Of a DNA stretch of 64,000 nucleotides, positions 54,277-62,989 are shown in pieces. Every line of letters starts with the position of its first letter. The stretch's first letter is position 1. The DNA comes from Terriglobus sp. TAA 43. GTDB lineage: Bacteria > Acidobacteriota > Terriglobia > Terriglobales > Acidobacteriaceae. The notes under the pieces are model-generated. The model was not told the DNA's origin, did not search any database, and saw only the letters and a list, made by a program, of their open reading frames with translations. The stretch covers positions 186,001 through 250,000 of the forward strand of contig NZ_JUGR01000003.1 of assembly GCF_000800015.1 (NCBI RefSeq), given 5' to 3'. A program made the position numbers and the translations under genes.

Positions 54277-55524
54277 ATGAAGTCTTCTGCACCCAGGCAA
54301 AACGGTACTCGTCCCATGCGTGGCATTCGCAGGATCGATCTTGCCTCGGTGCAGCCAGCTTCCAGCGAGATAGCACGCGACATCAATCGCGACATCATCC
54401 TGGAACTGATCCGCTTCAAACAACCGCTGGCCCGGGCAGACCTGTCGCGCCTGTCCGGGTTACGTCCCAGTACCGTTTCCAAAATCGTCGAACAGCTGGT
54501 GCAAGAGAACTGGGTGCAGGAGGGCGCTGTCATCAAGGCAGCGCGTGGGCGTCCATCCACCATGCTTTCAGTGAACAGTGCCATGGTCACGTTCGCACTC
54601 GACCTGCGCCCGGATCGAGCCATTCTTGCTGTAGTCGATCTGAGTGGGCGCTTTCTTTCACGCGAAACCATTCCCACGTACTCCGATCTGGCTCGCACCG
54701 TTGCTCAGATCGGCAAACGCATGCGCGCTTTGCGTGAAGAACATTCCACCAAGTCCTTCGAGGGCGTTGGTGTTAGCGTACCCGGCCGCATGCATCCGGC
54801 GACGCAGCGCGTAGTGCTGGCACCAAACATGAAGTGGCACGACTTCGATCTGAAATCTGCGCTTGAGATCGAATCCGGCCTGCAGGTGGAGATTGATAAC
54901 GATGCGAATGTCTGCTTGATCTCCGAGCTCTGGTACGGACGGCTCGAGGGCGTTAAGAACGTCGTCCTTGTTGCCGTGGCAGAAGGCGTGGGAGCCGCAA
55001 TCCTTGCTGGTGGACATATGCAATCCGGATACAACGGGTTGGCCGGTGAGTTTGGCCATGTGTCTGTTGATCCTGCCGGACCGCAGTGTCAGTGCGGGCA
55101 AAACGGATGCTGGGAGATGGTCTCCTCCTCGCGTGCTGCGATCCGTTATTACAACGCTGGCGGTCGCAAGAAGGTGCAGAACATCTACGAACTGCTGCGG
55201 CAGATGGAAGATGGCGATGCACTGGCTCGAGAAGCCATCACAGAACAGGCGCGCGCGCTTGGCCGTGGTCTTCGCATGGTGACTGCCACCCTCTCACCGG
55301 AGCTGATTCTTGTTGTAGGTGACATTACCGCAGCATGGGATCTCTGCGGCCCAATCATAGAACGGGAAATGTCCTCGTCGATGCTGGCCGGAGATCCACC
55401 GCAGCTCCGTGCAGCGGGTGATGCAGAACTAGCGCGTCTGAGCGGCGGCGCAGCCATGCTCATGCAGCGGCATGCTGGCTATCACCGTTCGACCCATGAA
55501 CGAGCCCTCCCCATCCCGGCCTAG
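54277..55524 (+). CDS. ROK family transcriptional regulator (XylR/NagC-like)
   Basis: 415 residues. Winged-helix N-terminus (about 30-95: ELIRFKQPLARADLSRLSGLRPSTVSKIVEQLVQENWV). ROK domain with VGVSVPGRMHP, IDNDANVCLISE, GEFGHVSVDP and the zinc motif CQCGQNGCWE. ROK repressors of this group respond to xylose or related sugars in Firmicutes. It lies just before xylBA, so it probably controls the xylose genes and perhaps the oxidation module. An ATGTTGG motif lies in both its leader (54260-54266) and the xylB promoter (55613-55619). Confidence 0.9.
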   Translation: MKSSAPRQNGTRPMRGIRRIDLASVQPASSEIARDINRDIILELIRFKQPLARADLSRLSGLRPSTVSKIVEQLVQENWVQEGAVIKAARGRPSTMLSVNSAMVTFALDLRPDRAILAVVDLSGRFLSRETIPTYSDLARTVAQIGKRMRALREEHSTKSFEGVGVSVPGRMHPATQRVVLAPNMKWHDFDLKSALEIESGLQVEIDNDANVCLISELWYGRLEGVKNVVLVAVAEGVGAAILAGGHMQSGYNGLAGEFGHVSVDPAGPQCQCGQNGCWEMVSSSRAAIRYYNAGGRKKVQNIYELLRQMEDGDALAREAITEQARALGRGLRMVTATLSPELILVVGDITAAWDLCGPIIEREMSSSMLAGDPPQLRAAGDAELARLSGGAAMLMQRHAGYHRSTHERALPIPA

Positions 55525-55600
55525 TCCAACAGAGCCATGGCACCGGTATTACTTCTTCTCCGGGAGTAATATCTCCTTCGGCAGAATGCGGTGTTGCGCG

Positions 55601-55629
55601 TTGACATCACCTATGTTGGTACATATATT
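55601..55629 (+). promoter_or_regulatory. Near-consensus promoter of xylBA with candidate operator
   Basis: TTGACA (55601-55606), a 17-base spacer and TATATT (55624-55629), about 90 bases before xylB. A direct repeat TTGGTACA / CTGGTATA (55616-55623, 55632-55639) covers the -10 and may be the ROK operator. Confidence 0.75.
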
Positions 55630-55721
55630 TTCTGGTATAAACAAAATCGCCTTTCGCGAATGCTTCCACCTTTACTGGAACCCGCGGATAGCTAGCGCGA
55701 TCCATGAGAGGAAGTAGCAAA

Positions 55722-57221
55722 ATGTACCTTGGAATTGACTGCGGTACCCAGGGCACAAAAGCTCTCCTCATCGACACCGATGGCAAAGCTCACGGTCGCG
55801 GCTATGCGAAGCATGCGTTGATCGAACGGGACAACGGAGCGCGCGAGCAGGAACCGCGCTGGTGGGTGGATGCGCTAATCGCCTCTGTGCAGCAGGCCGT
55901 TTCCGGCGACGGAAAGGGAGTCGTTGCACTCTCTGTATCTGGTCAGCAACATGGACTCGTCATTCTTGATGAACAGAAGAATGTAATTCGCCCTGCAAAG
56001 CTTTGGAACGATACAGAAACTGCCGCACAAAATGCTGCGTTGATTGAGAAGCTCGGCGGTGCCTCGGCTGTTCTAGAGCGCTACGGCATTCTTCCACTTA
56101 CGGGATATACCGTATCGAAGCTGCTCTGGATCAAAGAAAACGAGCCGGAGAACTTCACACGCATCCGCCACATTCTGTTGCCGCATGAATATTTGAATTT
56201 CTGGCTGACAGGAAACATCGTTGCAGAATACGGGGATGCTTCCGGCACAGCATTCTTCGACGTGCGAACACGCGTATGGATCGCAGAGATTCTCGATGCA
56301 ATCGACGATGGATCGGGCCTTCTACATGCGGCACTCCCGCCATTGGTCGGAGCCGACGCTATCGTGGGAACTGTTCGTTCTGAGGTTGCCGCAGAGCTTG
56401 GAATTTCGCCTAAGTGCGTTGTGGCAAGTGGTGGCGGCGACAACATGATGGGCGCCATTGGCACAGGCAATGTTCGTGAAGGCGTGGTCACACTGAGCCT
56501 TGGCACTTCATCCACGGTCTATTCGTATCGCGATACTCCGCTAGTTGCCACTAACGGCAGCGTGGCTCCGTTCTGTTCCTCGTCCGGTGGATGGTTGCCG
56601 CTTGTCTGCACAATGAACGCGACCAACGTTGTGACGCAAACGCTACATCTTCTGGGACTCACCGTAGAAGATATCGACCCGGTTCTGGGAGACACTGCCC
56701 CCGGTGCGAGCGGACTCACCTTCCTTCCCTTTCTCAACGGCGAACGCACTCCCGATCTCCCGAATGCACAGGGCAGTTTGCACGGCATTTCTGCGGTAAA
56801 TTATTCACCAGCCAATTTGCTACGCAGTGCAATTGAAGGCGTGACCTTTGGGATCCTTAACGGCCTCGATCTGATCCTCGACGGCAAGCCCGCAACCAAG
56901 ATCCTGGTAATCGGCGGCGGAGCACGATCCAGGCAATGGCGACAGATGCTGGCAGATGCAACAGGTGCCACGATTCAGGTTCCGCTGGAAGATGAAGCAG
57001 GATGCCTGGGCGCTGCGATTCAGGCCATGTTCGCGAAATCCGTTCAGGACGGCGCTCCAGCTTCCTTTGTTGAACTGTGCGATCGCATGGTGAAGGTTGA
57101 TGAATCCAAGACCGCGCAAGCCCGCGAAGGACATCTTTCTTTGTACCGTGCCGCAAGATATCGCTACAACACATGCCTCTTTGCGGCCTATCCTGAATTG
57201 CAATCCGACTCATCCCATTAA
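55722..57221 (+). CDS. xylB: Xylulokinase XylB
   Basis: 499 residues from ATG 55722 (RBS AGAGGAAG); a preceding in-frame ATG at 55704 lies 18 bases upstream without a good site. FGGY kinase: [20 protein letters not shown], the xylulokinase motif [50 protein letters not shown], and ATP-binding [20 protein letters not shown]. It phosphorylates xylulose to xylulose-5-phosphate for the pentose phosphate route. Confidence 0.93.
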   Translation: MYLGIDCGTQGTKALLIDTDGKAHGRGYAKHALIERDNGAREQEPRWWVDALIASVQQAVSGDGKGVVALSVSGQQHGLVILDEQKNVIRPAKLWNDTETAAQNAALIEKLGGASAVLERYGILPLTGYTVSKLLWIKENEPENFTRIRHILLPHEYLNFWLTGNIVAEYGDASGTAFFDVRTRVWIAEILDAIDDGSGLLHAALPPLVGADAIVGTVRSEVAAELGISPKCVVASGGGDNMMGAIGTGNVREGVVTLSLGTSSTVYSYRDTPLVATNGSVAPFCSSSGGWLPLVCTMNATNVVTQTLHLLGLTVEDIDPVLGDTAPGASGLTFLPFLNGERTPDLPNAQGSLHGISAVNYSPANLLRSAIEGVTFGILNGLDLILDGKPATKILVIGGGARSRQWRQMLADATGATIQVPLEDEAGCLGAAIQAMFAKSVQDGAPASFVELCDRMVKVDESKTAQAREGHLSLYRAARYRYNTCLFAAYPELQSDSSH

Positions 57222-57244
57222 CCACTTCACGATTGGAGAATTCC

Positions 57245-58567
57245 TTGTCCGACACGCTGTTTCATGATCTGCCCACCGTGAAGTATGAAGGTGCCACCAG
57301 CACGAACCAGCTTGCCTATCAGTTTTACGACGCGGAACGCGTCGTGCTGGGCAAGCCTCTGAAAGATCATCTCCGCTTTGCCGTCGCGTACTGGCATTCC
57401 TTTGCAATGACGGGCACGGATCCGTTCGGTGGCGCGACCATTCATCGTCCCTGGATGGGAGAGGGCGATCCAATTGCGCAAGCAAAGGTGAAGGCAGATG
57501 CAGCGTTTGAACTTTTCCGCGTGCTTGATCTTCCCTTCTTCTGCTTCCACGATGCAGACATTGCTCCTGCAGAGGAGACGCTGGCTGGAACGTTGAAGAA
57601 TCTGCACACCATTGCAGATTATCTTGGTGAAAAGATCAGCAAGTCGAATACGAAGCTGCTGTGGGGCACGGCGAATCTCTTCTCACATCCGCGCTTCATG
57701 GCGGGCGCTTCTACCAATCCCGATCCGGAAGTCTTTGCATGGTGCGCAGCCACGGTGAAGAACTGCATGGATGTTACGCAGCAGTTGGGCGGTTCAAACT
57801 ATGTTTTGTGGGGCGGCCGCGAAGGTTATGAAACGCTGCTGAACACGGACATGAAGCAGGAACTGGAGCAGATGGGCCGCTTCCTGTCGCTAGTGGTGGA
57901 CTACAAACACAAGATTGGTTTCAAGGGACAGATTCTCATTGAGCCGAAGCCGAAGGAACCAACATCGCATCAGTACGATTTCGATGCCGCCACGGTCTAC
58001 GGCTTCCTGAAGAAGTTTGGCCTGGAAAACGAAGTGCGTGTCAACCTGGAAGCAAACCACGCCACGCTGGCTGGCCACAGCTTTGAGCATGAGATTGCAA
58101 CGGCCGGTGCGCTTGGCATTCTCGGTTCGCTCGATATCAACCGTGGCGATGCCCTGCTTGGCTGGGATACTGACCAGTTCCCCAACGACCTGTGGACCAT
58201 GACGATGGCCATGTATCAGGTCATCAAGGCAGGTGGTCTGGGCATGGGCGGCATGAATTTCGATGCGAAAGTGCGTCGTCAGAGCTTCACGCCGGAAGAC
58301 CTGGTTTACGCTCACGTTGGTGGAGTGGATCTGTGTGCCCGCGCCTTCCTGAAGGCAGCCAGCATCATCGAGGAAGGTACCTACGATAAGGTAATTACCG
58401 ATCGCTATGCGGGCTGGCAGGCCCCGGAAGCGCAGGCCATTCTTACCGGCAAGAAAACACTGGATGAGATTGCAGAGGATGCATTGAAGAACAGCATTCA
58501 GCCGCAACCGCGTTCCGGACGCCAGGAACAGATTGAAAATCTGCTGGCGCGACGTATCTATTCCTAA
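57245..58567 (+). CDS. xylA: Xylose isomerase XylA
   Basis: 440 residues from TTG 57245, chosen because GGAGAA lies just upstream and the length equals that of E. coli XylA (440). Active-site His in [11 protein letters not shown], the lysine motif [16 protein letters not shown], metal ligands in [18 protein letters not shown] and [22 protein letters not shown]-like [18 protein letters not shown]. The enzyme interconverts xylose and xylulose in the cytoplasm. It is the last gene of the xylose pair. Confidence 0.95.
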   Translation: MSDTLFHDLPTVKYEGATSTNQLAYQFYDAERVVLGKPLKDHLRFAVAYWHSFAMTGTDPFGGATIHRPWMGEGDPIAQAKVKADAAFELFRVLDLPFFCFHDADIAPAEETLAGTLKNLHTIADYLGEKISKSNTKLLWGTANLFSHPRFMAGASTNPDPEVFAWCAATVKNCMDVTQQLGGSNYVLWGGREGYETLLNTDMKQELEQMGRFLSLVVDYKHKIGFKGQILIEPKPKEPTSHQYDFDAATVYGFLKKFGLENEVRVNLEANHATLAGHSFEHEIATAGALGILGSLDINRGDALLGWDTDQFPNDLWTMTMAMYQVIKAGGLGMGGMNFDAKVRRQSFTPEDLVYAHVGGVDLCARAFLKAASIIEEGTYDKVITDRYAGWQAPEAQAILTGKKTLDEIAEDALKNSIQPQPRSGRQEQIENLLARRIYS

Positions 58568-58586
58568 TCATTTCGGAGATAACGGC

Positions 58587-58614
58587 AAGAGGCACAGCGC
58601 ACGCTGTGCCTCTT
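58587..58614 (+). terminator. Terminator between xylA and the metal efflux operon
   Basis: Perfect 13-bp arms AAGAGGCACAGCG (58587-58599) / CGCTGTGCCTCTT (58602-58614) separated by CA, then TGCATTTC. Likely bidirectional. Confidence 0.8.
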
Positions 58615-58658
58615 TGCATTTCTCCCTTAGAAAGGCGCGATCACTCAGCGTACTTAAG

Positions 58659-61600
58659 TTATGAGACATAAGGCGCCGGGTTCTGTACGTCATCCTCATC
58701 TTCAGCCAAGAGAGGGATATCCTTTCCTTCGAACAGCGGGTACACAACAGGCACCAATAGAAGCGTGAGAGCTGTGGATGTAACCAGTCCTCCAATGACA
58801 ACGATGGCAAGAGGCCGCTGAATCTCTGATCCTGGACCTGTCGCAAACAGGAATGGCACAAGTCCCAGCGCTGCCACCGTCGCCGTCATCATCACAGGCC
58901 GGAAACGCAAAGCCGTACCTTCTCGAATCGCCTCGGTCTGAGATCGCCCTTCGTAGCGAAGCTTCTTTATGTAACTGACAAGAACAACTCCATTCAGTAC
59001 GGCAATACCCCACAGTGCAATAAAACCTACGGATGCGGGCACGGATAGATATTCACCAGTAACGAACAAACCGATGATACCTCCAATGGATGCGAGAGGC
59101 AGCACGGTGATGATCAGCGCCGCGTACCGCACCGATTTAAAGAGAACAAATAGTAAGAAGAAAATAGCTGCAATGGTGATCGGGACAATAATCATCAGGT
59201 GATGCAGAGCACGTTCCATGTTATGAAACTGTCCTCCCCACTCAATGAAATAGCCTGAGGGCAATGGCACCTTTTGATCTACCTTCTGCTGCAACTCCTT
59301 CACGTAACCGCCAAGGTCGCGACCCTGCACGTTAACACCCACCACAATGCGGCGCTTCCCCATGCTTCGGTTGATGAGTGCGGGACCTTCGACCACCTTT
59401 ACATCCGCGAGTTCCTTCAAAGGAATGCGAGGCCCGTCCGGCGAACTGATCAGCAGCTCCCGGACATCTTCCACACTATCCCTCAAACGAGATGGCAATC
59501 TTACAACGCCGGAAAAGCGCCGTTCTCCTTCGTAAATCTGAGTTGCAGCCTTGCCCGCAATCGCCGTCTCAATCACCTCGTTCACGTCGGATGCGTTGAG
59601 TCCGTAGCGTGCGATCGCCCCGCGATTGATCTGAATCGTCAGGTACTGCTGCCCACCAACACGATCCACACGCGTATCCTGGGTACCCGCAATACCGCTC
59701 GCTACGCGCGCAATATCACCGGCCTTTTTTACCAGTAGGCTGAGATCGTCACCGTATAGCATCACCGCGACGTCCGCACGAACGCCGGAAACCATCTCGT
59801 CCACACGATCACTGATGGGCTGCGACATTACCAGGTTGATGCCCGGAAGCGTGGCAAGCTTCTCGCGAATCTGCTCCGCGATTCCATCCTGCGTCATGCC
59901 ACGAGGTCTTTCATCAAACGGCGTCAACGATGCGAGTACATCCGCTTCATTTGGACCCGCAGGATCAGCAGGCGATTCACCTCGTCCGACACGGCTGACA
60001 ACATTCTCGACACCCGGAACTTTGAGCATGAGGGACTGCATCTGCTTTTCCATGCGCAGGGATTCATCCAACGAGATATTTGGAACACGATCCGCGTTGG
60101 GTGAGAGCGTTCCCTCCTGCATTTCCGGAATGAACGATGTACCCAGGAATGGGAACAGACACAATGATGCTAAAAACAACACCACAACGCCGGCAATCAT
60201 CCACATGCGGTGCCGCGTCGCCCAATGAAGTACAGCCTGATACGGCCGTCGCAAGATGCGAACTAACCATGTATCGTTTTCTGTTCCGCCCTTCAGCAGA
60301 TAGGTGCACAGTACGGGCGATAGAGTGAGCGAAAGCACCAGGGAAATAGCAAGTGCGATGGCGATGGTATACGCCAGCGGCGCAAACATCTTCCCTTCCA
60401 TCCCTTCGAGCGTCATCAAAGGGAGGAACACGAGAATGATGATAGTCACGCCGAAGAGTGTAGGCGTCGCAACCTCTCCCACTGCTCGCAGAACCACATC
60501 ACATTTTCCGCGACGACTCATCGAATGGCCGTCATGTGATGCGTGACTCAATGTCGCAAACACATTTTCCACGACCACAACGGAACCATCCACCATGAGA
60601 CCAATGGCGATCGCAAGACCGCCAAGCGACATAAGGTTTGCCGAGATGTGGAGATAGTTCATGACCATGAACGTCAACAGCGGCGTCAACACAAGGTTGG
60701 CGCTGACGATCAGGCTCGAGCGTAGATCACCGAGAAAGAGAAAGAGGATAACAACGACTAAGACAATTCCTTCGCCCAAGACCTCTGTCACGGTGTGTAT
60801 CGCCGCGTCTACGAGTTGCGAACGGTCATAGTACGGAACAATCTGAAGACCATCAGGAATCATATGCCGCGCGTTGATTTCTGCTACGCGCTCTTTAACT
60901 CGACTGACAATTTCCTTCGCGTTGCCACCACTTGTCATGAGTACAACGCCGCCAACGGCTTCGGAATAACCGTTCTTGATCATGGCGCCATAACGGACCT
61001 CGGTTCCGATACGGACATCCGCTACATCGCGAATGTAAACCGGTGTTCCGCCTGACTCCTTCAAAACAATATTGCGGATATCGTCGAGATCGCGAATGAG
61101 TCCCACACTGCGAATTAGATATTGTTCCGCGTGCTGCGGCAGAACGCCGCCGCCTTCGTTCGCATTGTTGTGCGAAAGAGCTGTGCTGACATCGTGAATG
61201 GTCAGGTTGTAATAGTGCAATTTCTGTGGATCGACAAGCGTCTCATATTGCTTGACGAACCCTCCGGTGGAGTTGATTTCCGCAACACCGGAGATGGAAC
61301 GCAGAAGCGGCCGAACAACCCAATCCTCTAGAGTGCGCCTTTGAATGAGTTCCTCTTGTGTAAGCACATGCTTGGCTTCTGCCTCACCGGGCACTTCAAG
61401 CGTGTATTGATAGACCTCGCCTAACGCGTTTGTAATCGGCCCCAGTACCGGAGTTACTCCCTCCGGCATACGATCTCGTAATTCCGCGAGACGTTCAGAG
61501 ATCATCTGACGCTCACGGAAGAGATCACTCTCATCAGTGAAGACAAGTGTGATGAGAGACAATCCCGGTTTATTCAACGAACGCATGTCCGTCATGCCGG

Positions 61601-61829
61601 GAAGCCCCGTCATCGCAATCTCAATGGGTACCGTGACGAAGCGCTCCACTTCCTCAGGGCTTTTCCCGGTTGCTTCCGTTGCAATCTGAACCTGTACATT
61701 TGCAACATCGGGGAACGCATCTACCGATAGGTGCTTCGCTGCATTCACACCGAAGCCAACCAGAACAAGCGAGACGACAACAAGGATCAGACGCTGCCGC
61801 AGAGCGCCTGCGATTAGGCGTTGCAGCAT
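58659..61829 (-). CDS. Heavy-metal efflux RND pump, CzcA/CusA type
   Basis: 1056 residues, usual for HME-RND. N-terminal span with LSVDAFPDVANVQVQIATEA, periplasmic pore domains, the TM4 motif AIAIGLMVDGSVVVVENVFA, a short His-rich insert (SHASHDGHSMSRRGKCD), ADRVPNISLDESLRMEKQMQ and GLNASDVNEVIETAIAGKAA. The first Asp of the CzcA-type DFGxxxDG motif is absent, so the substrate class is not clearly CzcA; CusA-like or an HME3-like type is possible. It exports cations across both membranes with the adaptor and the TolC-like channel, and follows the adaptor gene by 2 bases. Confidence 0.93.
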   Translation of the reverse strand: MLQRLIAGALRQRLILVVVSLVLVGFGVNAAKHLSVDAFPDVANVQVQIATEATGKSPEEVERFVTVPIEIAMTGLPGMTDMRSLNKPGLSLITLVFTDESDLFRERQMISERLAELRDRMPEGVTPVLGPITNALGEVYQYTLEVPGEAEAKHVLTQEELIQRRTLEDWVVRPLLRSISGVAEINSTGGFVKQYETLVDPQKLHYYNLTIHDVSTALSHNNANEGGGVLPQHAEQYLIRSVGLIRDLDDIRNIVLKESGGTPVYIRDVADVRIGTEVRYGAMIKNGYSEAVGGVVLMTSGGNAKEIVSRVKERVAEINARHMIPDGLQIVPYYDRSQLVDAAIHTVTEVLGEGIVLVVVILFLFLGDLRSSLIVSANLVLTPLLTFMVMNYLHISANLMSLGGLAIAIGLMVDGSVVVVENVFATLSHASHDGHSMSRRGKCDVVLRAVGEVATPTLFGVTIIILVFLPLMTLEGMEGKMFAPLAYTIAIALAISLVLSLTLSPVLCTYLLKGGTENDTWLVRILRRPYQAVLHWATRHRMWMIAGVVVLFLASLCLFPFLGTSFIPEMQEGTLSPNADRVPNISLDESLRMEKQMQSLMLKVPGVENVVSRVGRGESPADPAGPNEADVLASLTPFDERPRGMTQDGIAEQIREKLATLPGINLVMSQPISDRVDEMVSGVRADVAVMLYGDDLSLLVKKAGDIARVASGIAGTQDTRVDRVGGQQYLTIQINRGAIARYGLNASDVNEVIETAIAGKAATQIYEGERRFSGVVRLPSRLRDSVEDVRELLISSPDGPRIPLKELADVKVVEGPALINRSMGKRRIVVGVNVQGRDLGGYVKELQQKVDQKVPLPSGYFIEWGGQFHNMERALHHLMIIVPITIAAIFFLLFVLFKSVRYAALIITVLPLASIGGIIGLFVTGEYLSVPASVGFIALWGIAVLNGVVLVSYIKKLRYEGRSQTEAIREGTALRFRPVMMTATVAALGLVPFLFATGPGSEIQRPLAIVVIGGLVTSTALTLLLVPVVYPLFEGKDIPLLAEDEDDVQNPAPYVS

Positions 61830-61831
61830 AG

Positions 61832-62989
61832 TTATTCGCCCCCTTTGATGGCCGCCTGTTTACGTTGATTGTTGAGATGGAAGGCACCATCAAGAACCAA
61901 CGAATCTGCTTCAGTGATACCGCTCACAACAGCGCGGCGATCATTTTCCTCCACGCCCAGAACCACCTCACGCAGGATGTAACGTCCTTTTCCAATCCGC
62001 ACGAAGACATGATCCTTGTCTTCTTCACGCACTACGGCCGTGTTCGGGACCGTCAATTGTCTTTGACTCTTCCCAACAAAGCTCATACTGGCAAGCTGAT
62101 CCGGCTTCAGAGCGCCACCAGTGTTTGCAACGTCCATTCGCACTGCAATGGTCCTGGTATTCGGATCCACAATCGGCGATACATAGCTCAGTCGGCCGTG
62201 AATCTCGTCTGTCGGCGACGCGGGGATGCGAACGGTTACTTCCAATCCCTGCTGAAGAGCAGCGCCCTCTTCTTCGGGGACATTGGCCACGATCCAAACG
62301 CTGGAAAGATCAGCAATCGTGAAGGCTGGGTCTGCGGGCTGCACCACCTGTCCCACCGTCACATCACGCTTCAACACAGTTCCGGAACGCGGAGAGACTA
62401 TCGGATAATCGGCACTCAGCCTGCGATTCGTCTCCAACTGATGAATCTGTCCCTCGGTCATACCAAGCCCGCGCAACTGTGTGCCGTATGCAGCAACTTC
62501 CGTCGCGGCCTGCAATTGCTCCGCACGCCTGCGTTCCAGTTCTGCGCGACCGATGACATCCGCTGCCACAAGTTGTTCCGCTCGCGCAACTCCCGCTGCC
62601 GCTAATCCTTGCTGTGACTCTGCCTTAATCAATTGCATTTGTGCATCGGATAGCTCAGTACTGTGAAGCGTGGCAAGCGTTGCGCCTGCATTCACTTTCT
62701 GTCCTTCAAAGACAATCAGTCGGAGAATCCTTCCGGCAACCGGCGATCCGACGCGGGCAATACGTCGCGCATCCGTTTCCACGTGCGCCGCCACTTGAAG
62801 CGTTCCCTTCAAATCTGCGATTTGGGCCGTACCCACCTTCAGGTTATTTGCCAGCCCTGGACCCACCGTGACGATGTTGGGATCCTGCTGTTGCGCGGAG
62901 CTTTTCTCTTCAACCTTCTGTTTGCATCCTGCAAGCAGTACGAGAGAACACAGGCACATCATCTGATATTTCAAAAATCTTGCTTTCAC
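61832..62989 (-). CDS. RND efflux periplasmic adaptor (CzcB/CusB type), lipoprotein
   Basis: 385 residues from GTG 62989, overlapping the TolC-like gene stop by 4 bases (GTGA). Signal with lipobox LLAGC. Lipoyl-like part RIARVGSPVAGRILRLIVFEGQKVNAGATLATL, an alpha hairpin (about 110-180), the second lipoyl half YPIVSPRSGTVLKRDVTVGQVV, a beta-barrel domain SSVWIVANVPEEEGAALQQG, and a membrane-proximal end. No obvious metal-binding His-rich tail. It links the pump with the outer-membrane channel. Confidence 0.9.
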   Translation of the reverse strand: MKARFLKYQMMCLCSLVLLAGCKQKVEEKSSAQQQDPNIVTVGPGLANNLKVGTAQIADLKGTLQVAAHVETDARRIARVGSPVAGRILRLIVFEGQKVNAGATLATLHSTELSDAQMQLIKAESQQGLAAAGVARAEQLVAADVIGRAELERRRAEQLQAATEVAAYGTQLRGLGMTEGQIHQLETNRRLSADYPIVSPRSGTVLKRDVTVGQVVQPADPAFTIADLSSVWIVANVPEEEGAALQQGLEVTVRIPASPTDEIHGRLSYVSPIVDPNTRTIAVRMDVANTGGALKPDQLASMSFVGKSQRQLTVPNTAVVREEDKDHVFVRIGKGRYILREVVLGVEENDRRAVVSGITEADSLVLDGAFHLNNQRKQAAIKGGE

